A stretch of DNA of 64,000 bases from positions 124,001-188,000 of the forward strand of contig NZ_LJHY01000001.1 in NCBI RefSeq assembly GCF_001295795.1, in the 5' to 3' direction. Position 1 is the stretch's first letter, and every line of letters begins with the position of its first letter. The notes under the pieces are model-generated. The model had not been told where the DNA came from. It ran no database searches and worked only from the letters and a program-made list of their open reading frames with translations. Source of the stretch: Novosphingobium sp. AAP83. GTDB taxonomy: Bacteria > Pseudomonadota > Alphaproteobacteria > Sphingomonadales > Sphingomonadaceae. This document shows positions 6,773 through 14,967 of this stretch, piece after piece. The translations under genes and the position numbers were made by a program.

Positions 6773-9437
6773 CGAGGTTCACCAGACGGTCGGGCACAAC
6801 GATCACCTTTTTTACTTCCGCCCCTTCGAGTGCACGCTGCACTTTCTCCGAAGCAAGGGCAAGGCGTTCGAGGTCTTCTTTCGAAGTGCCCTTGGCCACG
6901 GTCAGCGTATCGCGCAGCTTCCCTTTAACCTGAATGGCCACGGTCACTTCATCATCGACCAGAAGCGCGGGATCGACTTCAGGCCAAAGCGCATCGGCAA
7001 TCAGGCCCGAATCGAAGTTGGCAAAAGCTTCCTCGGCCAGATGCGGCATCATCGGAGCAACCAGCAGCAGCAGGCTGCGGATTGCCGACGTGCGGCTGGC
7101 CGAGGGCGCAGCCTTTTCAATCGCACCGGTCAGCTCATAGATGCGCGCCACGGCCTTGTTGAAGCCCAGCGCTTCGATATCTGCCGCGACGGCAAACACG
7201 ATCTGATGGGTCTTGCGGTCGAGGGCCTTGTCCTCTCCTGTCGCATCAGAATCAAGCTGGCCGAACAAGCGCCACAACCGCTGCACAAACCGTGCGCAGC
7301 CTTCGATCCCGGCCTCGGACCAAGGCAGGTCGCGCTCGGGCGGGCTGTCAGACAGCATGAACCAGCGGATCGCATCCGCGCCATATTTCGCCACGATCTC
7401 GTCCGGGTCCACCACGTTCTTCTTGGACTTGGACATCTTGATAACGCGGCCGACGTCAACCGCTGCGCCATCGGCCTTGAGCGTTGCGCCTTCGCTGCTG
7501 CGCTCAATTTCGCTTGGCGCAAAGAAGATCGGCTGCCCGTTTTCAGGGTTGCGCCGTTCATACGTCTCGTGCGTCACCATGCCTTGCGTAAACAGGCTGG
7601 CGAATGGCTCGGTCACCTCGATCTTGCCGATACGTGCCAACGCACGGGTCCAGAAGCGGGCGTAAAGCAAGTGCAGGATCGCGTGTTCGATCCCGCCGAT
7701 GTATTGTTCGACCGGCAGCCAGCGCTTGATCTCTTCGGGATCGAACGGGCGGTCGGCGGGCTGGCTGGCAAAGCGCAGGAAGTACCACGACGAATCGACG
7801 AAAGTATCCAGCGTATCGGTCTCGCGCCGTGCGGCATGGCCGCATTGCGGGCAATCGACATGCTTCCATGTCGGGTGGCGGTCGAGCGGGTTGCCGGGCA
7901 CATCGAAGGTCACGTCTTCGGGCAGGGTCACCGGCAAGTGCTTCTTGGGCACGGGCACTACGCCGCACACTTCGCAGTGGATGAACGGGATCGGCGTGCC
8001 CCAATAGCGCTGGCGCGAAACGCCCCAGTCGCGCAGACGCCACACCGTCTTGCCTTCGCCAAAGCCGCCGGCCTCGGCGCGGGCGATCACTGCTCTACAG
8101 GCAGCCTCTGCTGTGCAGGGCAGAATTTCGCTACTGCCTACCAACAGCTTATGCATTGCAGAATCAAGGTAGTCTTGAGGCTCTGATTTAAACTTATGCT
8201 TTGTCAATTCGTAGGCTGATGATCGGAAGTCGTGATAAACACTTTTTTCCGAATTTCCTTCGTCGAGGAAGGTTTGTTCAAATGCGATCTGCAATGATGC
8301 GTCCCAATCTATCCCGGTAGGAATATGCTGAGCCTCAATTGGCAGGCCATATTTGGTGGCAAAGTCGAAATCGCGCTGGTCGTGCCCCGGCACCGCCATG
8401 ATCGCACCGGTGCCATATTCCATCAGCACGAAGTTGGCGATGTAGACCGGCAGATCGGCCCCGGTGAACGGGTGCTTGGCGGTGATGCCCGTATCGAAGC
8501 CCAGCTTTTCAGCCGTTTCGAGTTCAGCCGCCGTGGTCCCGCCCTTTTTGCACAGCGCGATGAAATCCTGCGCGGCCTGATTGCCCACCGCAGCGGTTTG
8601 CGCCACGGGGTGATCTGCCGCCACGGCGACAAAGCTTGCGCCAAAGATCGTGTCGGGCCGGGTGGTGTAGACTTCCAGCTTATCGCCGCTCGAAAGATTG
8701 AACGCGAATTGCAGCCCCTGGCTTTTGCCGATCCAGTTTTCCTGCATCGTGCGGACCTTTTCAGGCCAGTTATCCAGCGTGGAAAGACCTTCGAGCAGTT
8801 CATCGGCAAAGTCGGTGATCTTCAAAAACCACTGGTTCAGCTTGCGCTTTTCGACCAGCGCGCCCGAGCGCCAGCCGCGCCCGTCGATCACTTGTTCGTT
8901 GGCCAGCACGGTGTGATCCACCGGGTCCCAGTTGACCGTCGATTCCTTGCGGTAAACGAGGTCTGCTGCGTAAAGGTCGAGGAACAGCGCCTGTTCGTGG
9001 CCGTAATATTCCGGCTCACACGTTGCAATTTCGCGGCTCCAATCGAGCGCGAAGCCCAGCCGCTTCAACTGCGCCTTCATGTTGGCGATGTTTTCGCGCG
9101 TCCAGCCGCCGGGGTGTACGCCCTTTTCCATTGCGGCGTTTTCGGCGGGCATGCCGAAAGCGTCCCAGCCCATCGGGTGTAGCACTTCATGGCCGCGCAT
9201 CCGCTTGTAGCGGGCCAGCACATCGCCCATCGTATAATTTCGCACATGCCCGATGTGGATGCGCCCCGAAGGATAGGGAAACATCTCAAGGACAAAGCTG
9301 CGCGGCTTGGTGCTGGCATCATTTGCACGGAACGATTGCTGTTCGTCCCACACCTTTTGCCAACGCGTATCGGCAATCGCAGGATCGAAGCGATCTGATG
9401 AAGTAGTGGCGGGCGGCGTGGTTGAAGATGCGGTCAT
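6765..9437 (-). CDS. leuS: Leucyl-tRNA synthetase
   Basis: Class I synthetase that charges tRNA-Leu. With the ATG at 9435-9437, preceded by GAGGAG at ideal spacing, the protein has 890 residues. It shows the HIGH motif at 61-64 (PYPSGRIHIGH), the inserted editing domain, zinc-type cysteines in CEVCGVVPV and CPQCGHAA, and KMSKSKKNVVDP before the anticodon-binding domain. An in-frame upstream start at 9473 lacks a ribosome site. It is followed by lptE and holA and preceded by a DUF3576 gene, a typical alphaproteobacterial cluster. Confidence 0.97.
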   Translation of the reverse strand: MTASSTTPPATTSSDRFDPAIADTRWQKVWDEQQSFRANDASTKPRSFVLEMFPYPSGRIHIGHVRNYTMGDVLARYKRMRGHEVLHPMGWDAFGMPAENAAMEKGVHPGGWTRENIANMKAQLKRLGFALDWSREIATCEPEYYGHEQALFLDLYAADLVYRKESTVNWDPVDHTVLANEQVIDGRGWRSGALVEKRKLNQWFLKITDFADELLEGLSTLDNWPEKVRTMQENWIGKSQGLQFAFNLSSGDKLEVYTTRPDTIFGASFVAVAADHPVAQTAAVGNQAAQDFIALCKKGGTTAAELETAEKLGFDTGITAKHPFTGADLPVYIANFVLMEYGTGAIMAVPGHDQRDFDFATKYGLPIEAQHIPTGIDWDASLQIAFEQTFLDEGNSEKSVYHDFRSSAYELTKHKFKSEPQDYLDSAMHKLLVGSSEILPCTAEAACRAVIARAEAGGFGEGKTVWRLRDWGVSRQRYWGTPIPFIHCEVCGVVPVPKKHLPVTLPEDVTFDVPGNPLDRHPTWKHVDCPQCGHAARRETDTLDTFVDSSWYFLRFASQPADRPFDPEEIKRWLPVEQYIGGIEHAILHLLYARFWTRALARIGKIEVTEPFASLFTQGMVTHETYERRNPENGQPIFFAPSEIERSSEGATLKADGAAVDVGRVIKMSKSKKNVVDPDEIVAKYGADAIRWFMLSDSPPERDLPWSEAGIEGCARFVQRLWRLFGQLDSDATGEDKALDRKTHQIVFAVAADIEALGFNKAVARIYELTGAIEKAAPSASRTSAIRSLLLLVAPMMPHLAEEAFANFDSGLIADALWPEVDPALLVDDEVTVAIQVKGKLRDTLTVAKGTSKEDLERLALASEKVQRALEGAEVKKVIVVPDRLVNLVV

Positions 9438-9491
9438 GGTCGCTCCTCTAGGCAGAGCAGCCATGACACGCAAGATTCGCCTGTAACGGGA

Positions 9492-9956
9492 TTAGCCGGT
9501 GATCGAGGCACGGCGCAGGTCACGCGCCTTGGTCAGGATGATGTCTTCCAGCTTCTGCACGGTCACGGCCTGAACCGGTGCATCCACCCATTGGCCGGTG
9601 GTTGAGATCTGGCGGCTGGCGGCCACGCGCAAAGCATCGGCGCGAAGGTCTTTATCGACGATGGATACCGTCACCTTCATCCGCTCACCGGGGTTCTTGG
9701 GGTTGGTGTACCAATCCGTGACGATGACGCCGCCGTTGCTATCTGTCTGAAGCAGAGGCATAAACGATAGCGCATCAAGGCTTGCGCGCCACAAATAGGC
9801 GTTGACGCCGATGGTGGTCACTTGGCTGGCTGCAAGGTCTGCTTGTGGCCGATCCTTCTTGCCGCAACCGGTGGCAAGGATGGCCAAGGCTCCGATGACG
9901 ATGCCGCGAACTACCAAAGTGCGGGTGTTGCGCGCGGTCTTAAAAGTCTTGGTCAC
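9492..9956 (-). CDS. DUF3576-type lipoprotein
   Basis: A 154-residue predicted lipoprotein with lipobox LATGCGKK and the conserved core VNAYLWRASLDALSFMPL and GGVIVTDWYT that marks DUF3576 proteins, which are commonly found directly before leuS in alphaproteobacteria. The GTG at 9954-9956 follows AAGGA at nine bases and gives a compact signal peptide; the longer open frame to 10022 adds no signal-like sequence. Function is unknown; export to the periplasm with a lipid anchor is likely. Confidence 0.85.
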   Translation of the reverse strand: MTKTFKTARNTRTLVVRGIVIGALAILATGCGKKDRPQADLAASQVTTIGVNAYLWRASLDALSFMPLLQTDSNGGVIVTDWYTNPKNPGERMKVTVSIVDKDLRADALRVAASRQISTTGQWVDAPVQAVTVQKLEDIILTKARDLRRASITG

Positions 9957-10344
9957 GTGGTCACAGTCCTTGGCTTGGCGGCCTTGCGAAGACACCGGCT
10001 TATTGCCGATTTCCGAACACAAGACCGTATCGTGCTATACAGCGTCTTGAATGCCTCTATCACCCCCGCGCGCAGTGTCGCAAGCACGTTGAGCGCACTG
10101 GATCGGATTGATCCCAATGCACGCCATGGCGGTGAACGCTCGCTGAATGCGCGCGCAACTGTGGATATTGCGCCACACGTTTAAAGGAACGGCTTGAAAG
10201 TGATGCGGGCTATAGAAATTTAAATCCTTCAGGCGTAGAGAGATGGCAGGTCGGACTTGGTGACAAAAGCTTAGAGTTTTTGTAAGCTAGGGTCTAGCTT
10301 GGATAAGTAGCAAAATCAGGCTTTTCGGGGCGAATCAGTTTATC
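9957..10344. other. Divergent intergenic region without a supported gene
   Basis: This 390-base stretch separates the DUF3576 gene from the secreted-protein gene at 10345. It must hold both promoters. Near 10284-10300 there is a short inverted repeat AAGCTA-gggtc-TAGCTT, and the bases before 10345 are T/A richer than the surroundings. I see no convincing coding sequence, RNA gene or repeat family. Confidence 0.5.
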
Positions 10345-11130
10345 ATGGTCGGCAATGGCAAAAAATCGAAAGCAGCAGGCGTGATGCGCCGTCGCTTCCG
10401 TACGCCTTTTGTCGCCGCCGCTTCGGTGGTCGTGGGGCTGGCTTTGGCACCAACGGTGAGCAGCGCTTTCTCCAGCGGCTTTGATACAACACCTGTCAGT
10501 CTTGCAGCGCGCGGCGGAATCGGTTCGTTCACCCCCGCTTCTGTTGATGCGCGGCTGGCATCGCAAATCACGGTTCGCGCACTGAAAACCGGCAAATTGT
10601 TCCGCTTCACGCCTGCGGGTAATGAAACGCGGGCAAACCGCGCGGTAACCGTTGCAGTCCGTCTTGATTCGCAAAGTTCTTTCGGCTTCCCGGGGCGTAC
10701 CCCACTTGCTGATACCGCTGTTCAGGCAGGCGCTTTGCCAATGCGGATCGCTCCAGTTGCTTATAACCTTGGCATGGCACGCGGTTTTGCAAGCTTCGCT
10801 GGCACATCGTCAACTGCGCTTCAGGATTTGCAGCGGATCGATATGCCCGATCTCGCAAAGCTGAAGTCGGCACCTTCAACCCCGTCTGCACCATCGCGCT
10901 TTGCGCCGCGGGTTGAACTGGATGGCCGCGATCGTGCGGGTCGTGCGCCGCGCACGCTCGAAGGCCAAGGCGATTATCAGGTTGATCTGGGCGGTAGCTA
11001 CCGACTGACCCGCAATCTCAATGTTACCGCTGGCGTGCGCTACTCGCCTGAGCGTGATCGTTTGCTGCCTCTGACAGATGGCAAGCAAGATAATCAGGCG
11101 GTCTATGTCGGAACACAGTTCCGTTTCTAA
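10345..11130 (+). CDS. Secreted, possibly outer-membrane protein of unknown function
   Basis: A 261-residue protein with an arginine-rich N-terminus and a hydrophobic signal sequence (FVAAASVVVGLALAPTVSSA). The middle is low in charge and rich in Ala, Ser and Pro; the last 50 residues alternate polar and hydrophobic residues (YQVDLGGSYRLTRNLNVTAG, YVGTQFRF) and end in Phe, as outer-membrane beta-strands do. I do not recognise a family. ATG 10384 (MRRRFRTPF) is an alternative start with a slightly better ribosome site. It is followed by phaB 136 bases later but has no obvious link to it. Confidence 0.7.
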   Translation: MVGNGKKSKAAGVMRRRFRTPFVAAASVVVGLALAPTVSSAFSSGFDTTPVSLAARGGIGSFTPASVDARLASQITVRALKTGKLFRFTPAGNETRANRAVTVAVRLDSQSSFGFPGRTPLADTAVQAGALPMRIAPVAYNLGMARGFASFAGTSSTALQDLQRIDMPDLAKLKSAPSTPSAPSRFAPRVELDGRDRAGRAPRTLEGQGDYQVDLGGSYRLTRNLNVTAGVRYSPERDRLLPLTDGKQDNQAVYVGTQFRF

Positions 11131-11266
11131 TTAATACTATTATTGCAATTTGCTGCTGCGCACCAATTCGGTGCTGCATGTGCAGCATAAGGGCATTCTA
11201 TAACTTGTAGCTTTGCGATCACCGACTTACGATAGACCTCCGAGAGGGAATATTGGGAGCATTGAT

Positions 11267-11989
11267 ATGACGCGAGTTGCAGTCGTTACAGGTGGTAGCC
11301 GCGGGATCGGCCATGCGATTTGTCTTGCGTTGAAAGCGCAGGGTCGCACCGTGGTGGCAAATTATGCCGGCAACGAAGAAAAGGCTCGCGCCTTCACTGC
11401 CGACACAGGCATTCCCACTTACCGCTTTGATGTTGGCGATCATGAGGCAACCTTGGAAGGATGTGCAAGGATCGCCGCAGAAGTTGGACCCATCGATATC
11501 GTCGTTAACAACGCCGGCGTCACCCGTGATGGCGTGCTCCACAAGATGAGCTTCGACGACTGGAACGATGTCATGCGCATCAACCTTGGCGGTTGTTTCA
11601 ATATGGCCAAGGCAACGTTTCCGGGGATGCGTGAGCGTGGCTGGGGCCGTATTGTGAATATCGGCTCGGTCAACGGCCAGTCCGGTCAGTACGGCCAGGT
11701 AAACTATGCCGCTGCCAAGTCTGGCATCCACGGCTTCACCAAGGCTCTCGCACAAGAAGGTGCCAAATTTGGCGTGACGGTCAACGCGATTGCGCCGGGT
11801 TACATCGATACCGACATGGTTGCTGCCGTTCCGCCTGCCGTTCTCGAAAAGATCGTGGCAAAGATTCCTGTAGGGCGTCTGGGCCAGGCCGACGAAATCG
11901 CACGCGGCGTCGCCTTCCTGACCGCTGAAGAAGGGGCTTTCGTCACCGGTTCGACGATGTCGCTCAACGGCGGCCAGCACATGTATTGA
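11267..11989 (+). CDS. phaB: Acetoacetyl-CoA reductase
   Basis: NADPH-dependent SDR (240 residues) that reduces acetoacetyl-CoA to (R)-3-hydroxybutyryl-CoA for polyhydroxybutyrate synthesis. It carries TGGSRGIG at 8-15, NNAG at 81-84, catalytic S134 (NIGSVNG), Y147 and K151, and the PhaB-specific stretches GWGRIVNIGSVNGQ, GFTKALAQEGA and C-terminal SLNGGQHMY. ATG 11267 follows GGGAGC; the open frame from 11213 has no such site. Neither phaA nor phaC is adjacent; a depolymerase (phaZ) lies at 53.7 kb. FabG-type reductases are related but lack the PhaB C-terminus. Confidence 0.92.
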   Translation: MTRVAVVTGGSRGIGHAICLALKAQGRTVVANYAGNEEKARAFTADTGIPTYRFDVGDHEATLEGCARIAAEVGPIDIVVNNAGVTRDGVLHKMSFDDWNDVMRINLGGCFNMAKATFPGMRERGWGRIVNIGSVNGQSGQYGQVNYAAAKSGIHGFTKALAQEGAKFGVTVNAIAPGYIDTDMVAAVPPAVLEKIVAKIPVGRLGQADEIARGVAFLTAEEGAFVTGSTMSLNGGQHMY

Positions 11990-11996
11990 TAGTGTC

Positions 11997-12021
11997 GGGG
12001 CAGGTGCCCAGCGCCTGCCCC
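11997..12021 (+). terminator. Hairpin after phaB
   Basis: GGGGCAGG pairs with CCTGCCCC across a nine-base loop seven bases after the phaB stop. No T-run follows, so termination may be partial, letting some transcripts continue into the ribbon-helix-helix gene at 12030. Confidence 0.5.
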
Positions 12022-12029
12022 CACTCTCC

Positions 12030-12290
12030 ATGGCTATTCCTTATCACCCTCCGGTAAAACGCTCGGTCGAGATTGCCGGGCACAAAACCTCGATCAGTCT
12101 CGAACCGTTGTTCTGGGATATGTTGCGCCATGCGGCGTTGCGTGAAGGCTTACCAATCAACGCTCTCGTGGCGCGAATAGATGCTGAAAGAATAACCAGC
12201 CCAACGCCGCCGGGGCTTGCGGGGGCTATCCGGATATGGCTGGTTACGACGGCTACGGATCAGGATGCCGATGGGGTTGGTGCGGCCTGA
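12030..12290 (+). CDS. Ribbon-helix-helix domain protein
   Basis: An 86-residue protein whose segment PVKRSVEIAGHKTSISLEP followed by FWDMLRHAALREGLPINALV is the RHH_4 pattern widespread in alphaproteobacteria: one DNA-contacting beta-strand and two helices. The protein would act as a dimeric DNA-binding regulator; target unknown. No clear ribosome site precedes the ATG, which lies nine bases after the phaB hairpin. Its last 31 bases overlap, tail to tail, the end of the small lipoprotein gene on the opposite strand. Confidence 0.75.
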   Translation: MAIPYHPPVKRSVEIAGHKTSISLEPLFWDMLRHAALREGLPINALVARIDAERITSPTPPGLAGAIRIWLVTTATDQDADGVGAA

Positions 12291-12460
12291 GCTGGAACCG
12301 CAGCTTCGGGCAGGGCGGGCAATTCGCGCTTTTCCAGCATGTCTGCCGCGCCGTCCAACGCGCGGGCTTCGTCCTGCGTCACCCCGCCCGGCTTCTCCTC
12401 TTCGCTTGCGCTGCAAGCTGTCAGCATGATCGCCAAGGCGAAGGCGGGTAGGGTGCGCAT
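12260..12460 (-). CDS. Small lipoprotein of unknown function
   Basis: A 66-residue protein with a clean lipoprotein signal (MRTLPAFALAIMLTACSAS; lipobox LTAC) followed by an acidic, Pro/Ala-rich tail. ATG 12460 has GGGAAAG some ten bases upstream. No family recognised. The adjacent gene at 12507 also encodes a short lipoprotein on the same strand, 46 bases away, so the two may be cotranscribed. Confidence 0.6.
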   Translation of the reverse strand: MRTLPAFALAIMLTACSASEEEKPGGVTQDEARALDGAADMLEKRELPALPEAAVPAQAAPTPSAS

Positions 12461-12506
12461 GGGGTAGTGTCTTTCCCGAACGGGTCGTTACCCGCGATAA
12501 ATCGGC

Positions 12507-12809
12507 TTATTGCGCTGGCTTTGCGTCTGCCTCGTCTTCGGCTTCTGCCGCCTGCACAGCAGCGGCAACAGCGGCTGCATTGTTGGCCGTATCGCGCACG
12601 GCGTCAGCTTCGGCATCGGCGGCAGCAGAAGCATCAGGCGCTGGTGCCATCGGCGCAGCAGCTGCCGAAGGTTCCATCGGAGGCAGTTCATCAGCGGGCA
12701 TTTCAACCGTATCTTCAGAAGCAGCTTCCGATGCATCGTCCGAGCGCCCGCAGGCAGTGATCGCAAGGCTGGCTGCGGCAACAATCGCAAGACTGGCGTA
12801 CTTCTTCAT
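12507..12809 (-). CDS. Small Ala/Glu/Asp-rich lipoprotein
   Basis: A 100-residue protein starting MKKYASLAIVAAASLAITAC, a textbook type II signal with lipobox ITAC, then a low-complexity acidic Ala/Pro/Glu region and a heptad-like Ala-rich C-terminus that could form a helix. GAGGGAATT precedes the ATG, so the longer open frame to 12917 is not used. The composition resembles the 89-residue lipoprotein at 50232. Function unknown; probably anchored in the envelope. Confidence 0.7.
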   Translation of the reverse strand: MKKYASLAIVAAASLAITACGRSDDASEAASEDTVEMPADELPPMEPSAAAAPMAPAPDASAAADAEADAVRDTANNAAAVAAAVQAAEAEDEADAKPAQ

Positions 12810-12951
12810 GGAATTCCCTCTCATGGGCCAGGCGCCCGGAACACACATCACCTGCAAGTATTCTTGCGGTGTATAAAATCGGTTATTATCGGTCACGCTC
12901 GGCGAAGGCAAATGCATCCTGCATCAATGCACTACGCATTTTCTAACATAT

Positions 12952-13002
12952 GATATAAAGTATTCTTTAAGTCTATTGACGGATATAAAGGTTTCCTTAT
13001 AT
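12952..13002 (+). promoter_or_regulatory. Two AT-rich operator-like sites before the met operon
   Basis: GATATAAAG occurs at 12952-12960 and again at 12982-12990, 30 bases apart. Each is the left half of an imperfect inverted repeat: ATATAAAG-tatt-CTTTAAGT (12953-12972) and ATATAA...TTATAT (12983-13002). The second overlaps the start codon at 13001. Such placement suits autoregulation by the ArsR-type product encoded immediately downstream; that link is inference. Confidence 0.55.
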
Positions 13003-14020
13003 GCCATATGCCATGAACATCCACGACGCCATTCGCGCGCTTGATGACACTACGCGCCTGCGCATTATGCGTCTTCTCGCCAGCATGGAACTGGCGGTGG
13101 GCGAAGTGGCGCAAGTGCTTGGCCAAAGCCAGCCCCGTGTGTCCCGCCATATCCGCATCCTGTGCGATTGCGGGCTTGCCGAACGGCGCAAGGAAGGGGC
13201 CTGGGTATTCCTGCGCAGCTCGGTTGGCGAAGCTTCAGATAATCCGCTCGCAGCAGCTATCGCCCGTCTATTGGCGGTTGCCGAACAGCAAGACATCGCC
13301 TTTGGCCGCCGCTGTGCCGAAGATCGCCAACACCTTGATGCCATCCGTGCAGCACGGGAAAGCCACGCGCTCGATTGGTTCTCCCGCCACGCTGACGAAT
13401 GGGACGAATTGCGCTCGCTCCATATTGCGGATGGTCCGGTTGAGGCCGCACTCACCGAAATGCTGATGGAAGTGGCGGACGAGGGCTCCCTTGGCCGGCT
13501 GCTCGATGTTGGCACAGGTACGGGACGCATCGCTGAATTGTTCGGCCCGCACGCCGCGCGGATCGTTGCGTTTGACAAAAGCCCCGATATGCTGCGGATT
13601 GCCCGTGCCCGGCTTCAGCACTTGCCTGCCGATAGCGTGGAACTGGTGCAGGGCGATTTCGCGCAATTGCCCTTTGCCGCGCGCAGCTTCGATACGGTCC
13701 TGCTGCATCAGGTGCTGCATTATGCCCAGGCGCCCGAGGCCGTTCTGGCAGGCGCTGCCCGCGTCACGGCCCCCGGAGGCCGCGTCGCCATCGTCGATTT
13801 CGCCGCGCATGATCGCGAAGACTTGCGCCAGACGCACGCCCACGCGCGCCTCGGTTTCTCCGACGCGCAGATAGAGGCCATGCTGCTCGACAGCGGCTTT
13901 GTCCCGCACGCTACACGCGCGCTCGCGGGCCATGAACTCGTCGTCAAATTGTGGACCGGCATCCGCCGCGAAGACAGCGTTGCCCAGTTTGAACCCCGCC
14001 AGCTTGCCCGGAAGACCTGA
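13001..14020 (+). CDS. ArsR-family regulator fused to a SAM-dependent methyltransferase domain
   Basis: The 339-residue protein has an N-terminal winged helix (about 1-75; LAVGEVAQVLGQSQPRVSRH is the recognition-helix region) and a C-terminal class I methyltransferase domain with motif I LLDVGTGTG at 167-175 and FDKSPDML after it. It lacks the paired cysteines of metal-sensing ArsR proteins. It is the first gene of an operon with metF and both metH genes (five-base gap to metF). A likely role is sensing S-adenosylmethionine or S-adenosylhomocysteine to control methionine synthesis, like SahR-type ArsR regulators; enzymatic activity is possible but untested. AAAGG lies nine bases before ATG 13001; ATG 13013 is an alternative. 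Confidence 0.85.
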   Translation: MPYAMNIHDAIRALDDTTRLRIMRLLASMELAVGEVAQVLGQSQPRVSRHIRILCDCGLAERRKEGAWVFLRSSVGEASDNPLAAAIARLLAVAEQQDIAFGRRCAEDRQHLDAIRAARESHALDWFSRHADEWDELRSLHIADGPVEAALTEMLMEVADEGSLGRLLDVGTGTGRIAELFGPHAARIVAFDKSPDMLRIARARLQHLPADSVELVQGDFAQLPFAARSFDTVLLHQVLHYAQAPEAVLAGAARVTAPGGRVAIVDFAAHDREDLRQTHAHARLGFSDAQIEAMLLDSGFVPHATRALAGHELVVKLWTGIRREDSVAQFEPRQLARKT

Positions 14021-14025
14021 TCCCC

Positions 14026-14967
14026 ATGAACGCCAGCTACGACCAGTTGCGTGAAGCGCGCACCGCCCTTGATACCCCGCTGTTTGCCGGGCTTCCGGGC
14101 GATATCAACGTCTCGTTCGAATTCTTCCCGCCCAAGACCGATGCGCTGATGGCGCAATTGTGGGACGTGGTGGAAACTCTGGCACCTTTGGAGCCCCACT
14201 TCGTTTCGGTCACTTATGGCGCAGGCGGATCAACCCGTGATCGTACCCACGGCACCGTCGCGCGGATCATCAAGGATGCCAAGCTGCCCGCAGCTGCGCA
14301 CCTGACCTGCGTGGATGCCACCAAGGCCGAAATCCGCGAAGTGGCCGAAAGCTATTGGGAAGCAGGCGTGCGCCACATCGTTGCACTGCGCGGAGACATG
14401 GGCGCTCCGGGCGTGCCGTTCACCCCGCATCCCGAAGGCTATGCCAATGCGGCGGAACTGGTCGCGGGGTTGAAGACCATCGCTCCGTTCGAAATCTCGG
14501 TTGCGGCCTATCCCGAAAGCCACCCGGATTCGCCCAGCCAACAGGCCGATATCGATAACCTGAAGCGCAAGCTGGATGCCGGGGCCACGCGCGCGATCAG
14601 CCAGTTCTTCTTCGAGCCCGAAACCTTCTTCCGCTTCCGCGACAAGTTGGCGGCGGCTGGTATCGATGCGCCCGTGTTGCCCGGTATCCTGCCCGTCTCC
14701 AACGTCGCGCAAACGCGCAAGTTTGCTGCGGCCTGTGGCGCTGCGATCCCGGCCTGGATGGACGGCCTATTCGAAGGGCTCGATACGCACCCCGGCTCGC
14801 GCCAGCTTGTTGCGGCGACGATCTCTGCCGAGTTTTGCCGCCGCCTTTATGCCGGTGGCGTGCGCGATTTCCACTTTTACACCCTCAACCGCGCCGAGCT
14901 GTCTTACGCGATCTGCCGCTTGCTCGGCCTTCGCCCGACACGCCCCGCGCTGGAGAAAGCCGCATGA
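14026..14967 (+). CDS. metF: Methylenetetrahydrofolate reductase
   Basis: FAD-dependent enzyme of 313 residues that reduces 5,10-methylene-THF to 5-methyl-THF, the methyl donor for MetH. Seen in the sequence are VSFEFFPPKTD near the N-terminus, VTYGAGGSTRDRT, HLTCVDATKAEI, IVALRGDMGAPG, AAYPESHPDSP, and ISQFFFEPETFF, all standard MetF segments. It starts five bases after the regulator and its stop overlaps the next ATG (ATGA), so the three genes are tightly coupled. Cytoplasmic. Confidence 0.96.
   Translation: MNASYDQLREARTALDTPLFAGLPGDINVSFEFFPPKTDALMAQLWDVVETLAPLEPHFVSVTYGAGGSTRDRTHGTVARIIKDAKLPAAAHLTCVDATKAEIREVAESYWEAGVRHIVALRGDMGAPGVPFTPHPEGYANAAELVAGLKTIAPFEISVAAYPESHPDSPSQQADIDNLKRKLDAGATRAISQFFFEPETFFRFRDKLAAAGIDAPVLPGILPVSNVAQTRKFAAACGAAIPAWMDGLFEGLDTHPGSRQLVAATISAEFCRRLYAGGVRDFHFYTLNRAELSYAICRLLGLRPTRPALEKAA

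Noticed and set aside
9822..10184. Plus-strand open frame over the DUF3576 gene start and upstream region
   Set aside because: It overlaps a well-supported gene antisense and its tail has no recognisable features; treated as intergenic.
12810..13000. SAM riboswitch ahead of the met operon
   Set aside because: No SAM-I, SAM-II or SAM/SAH core was visible; the region instead holds AT-rich inverted repeats suited to a protein regulator.
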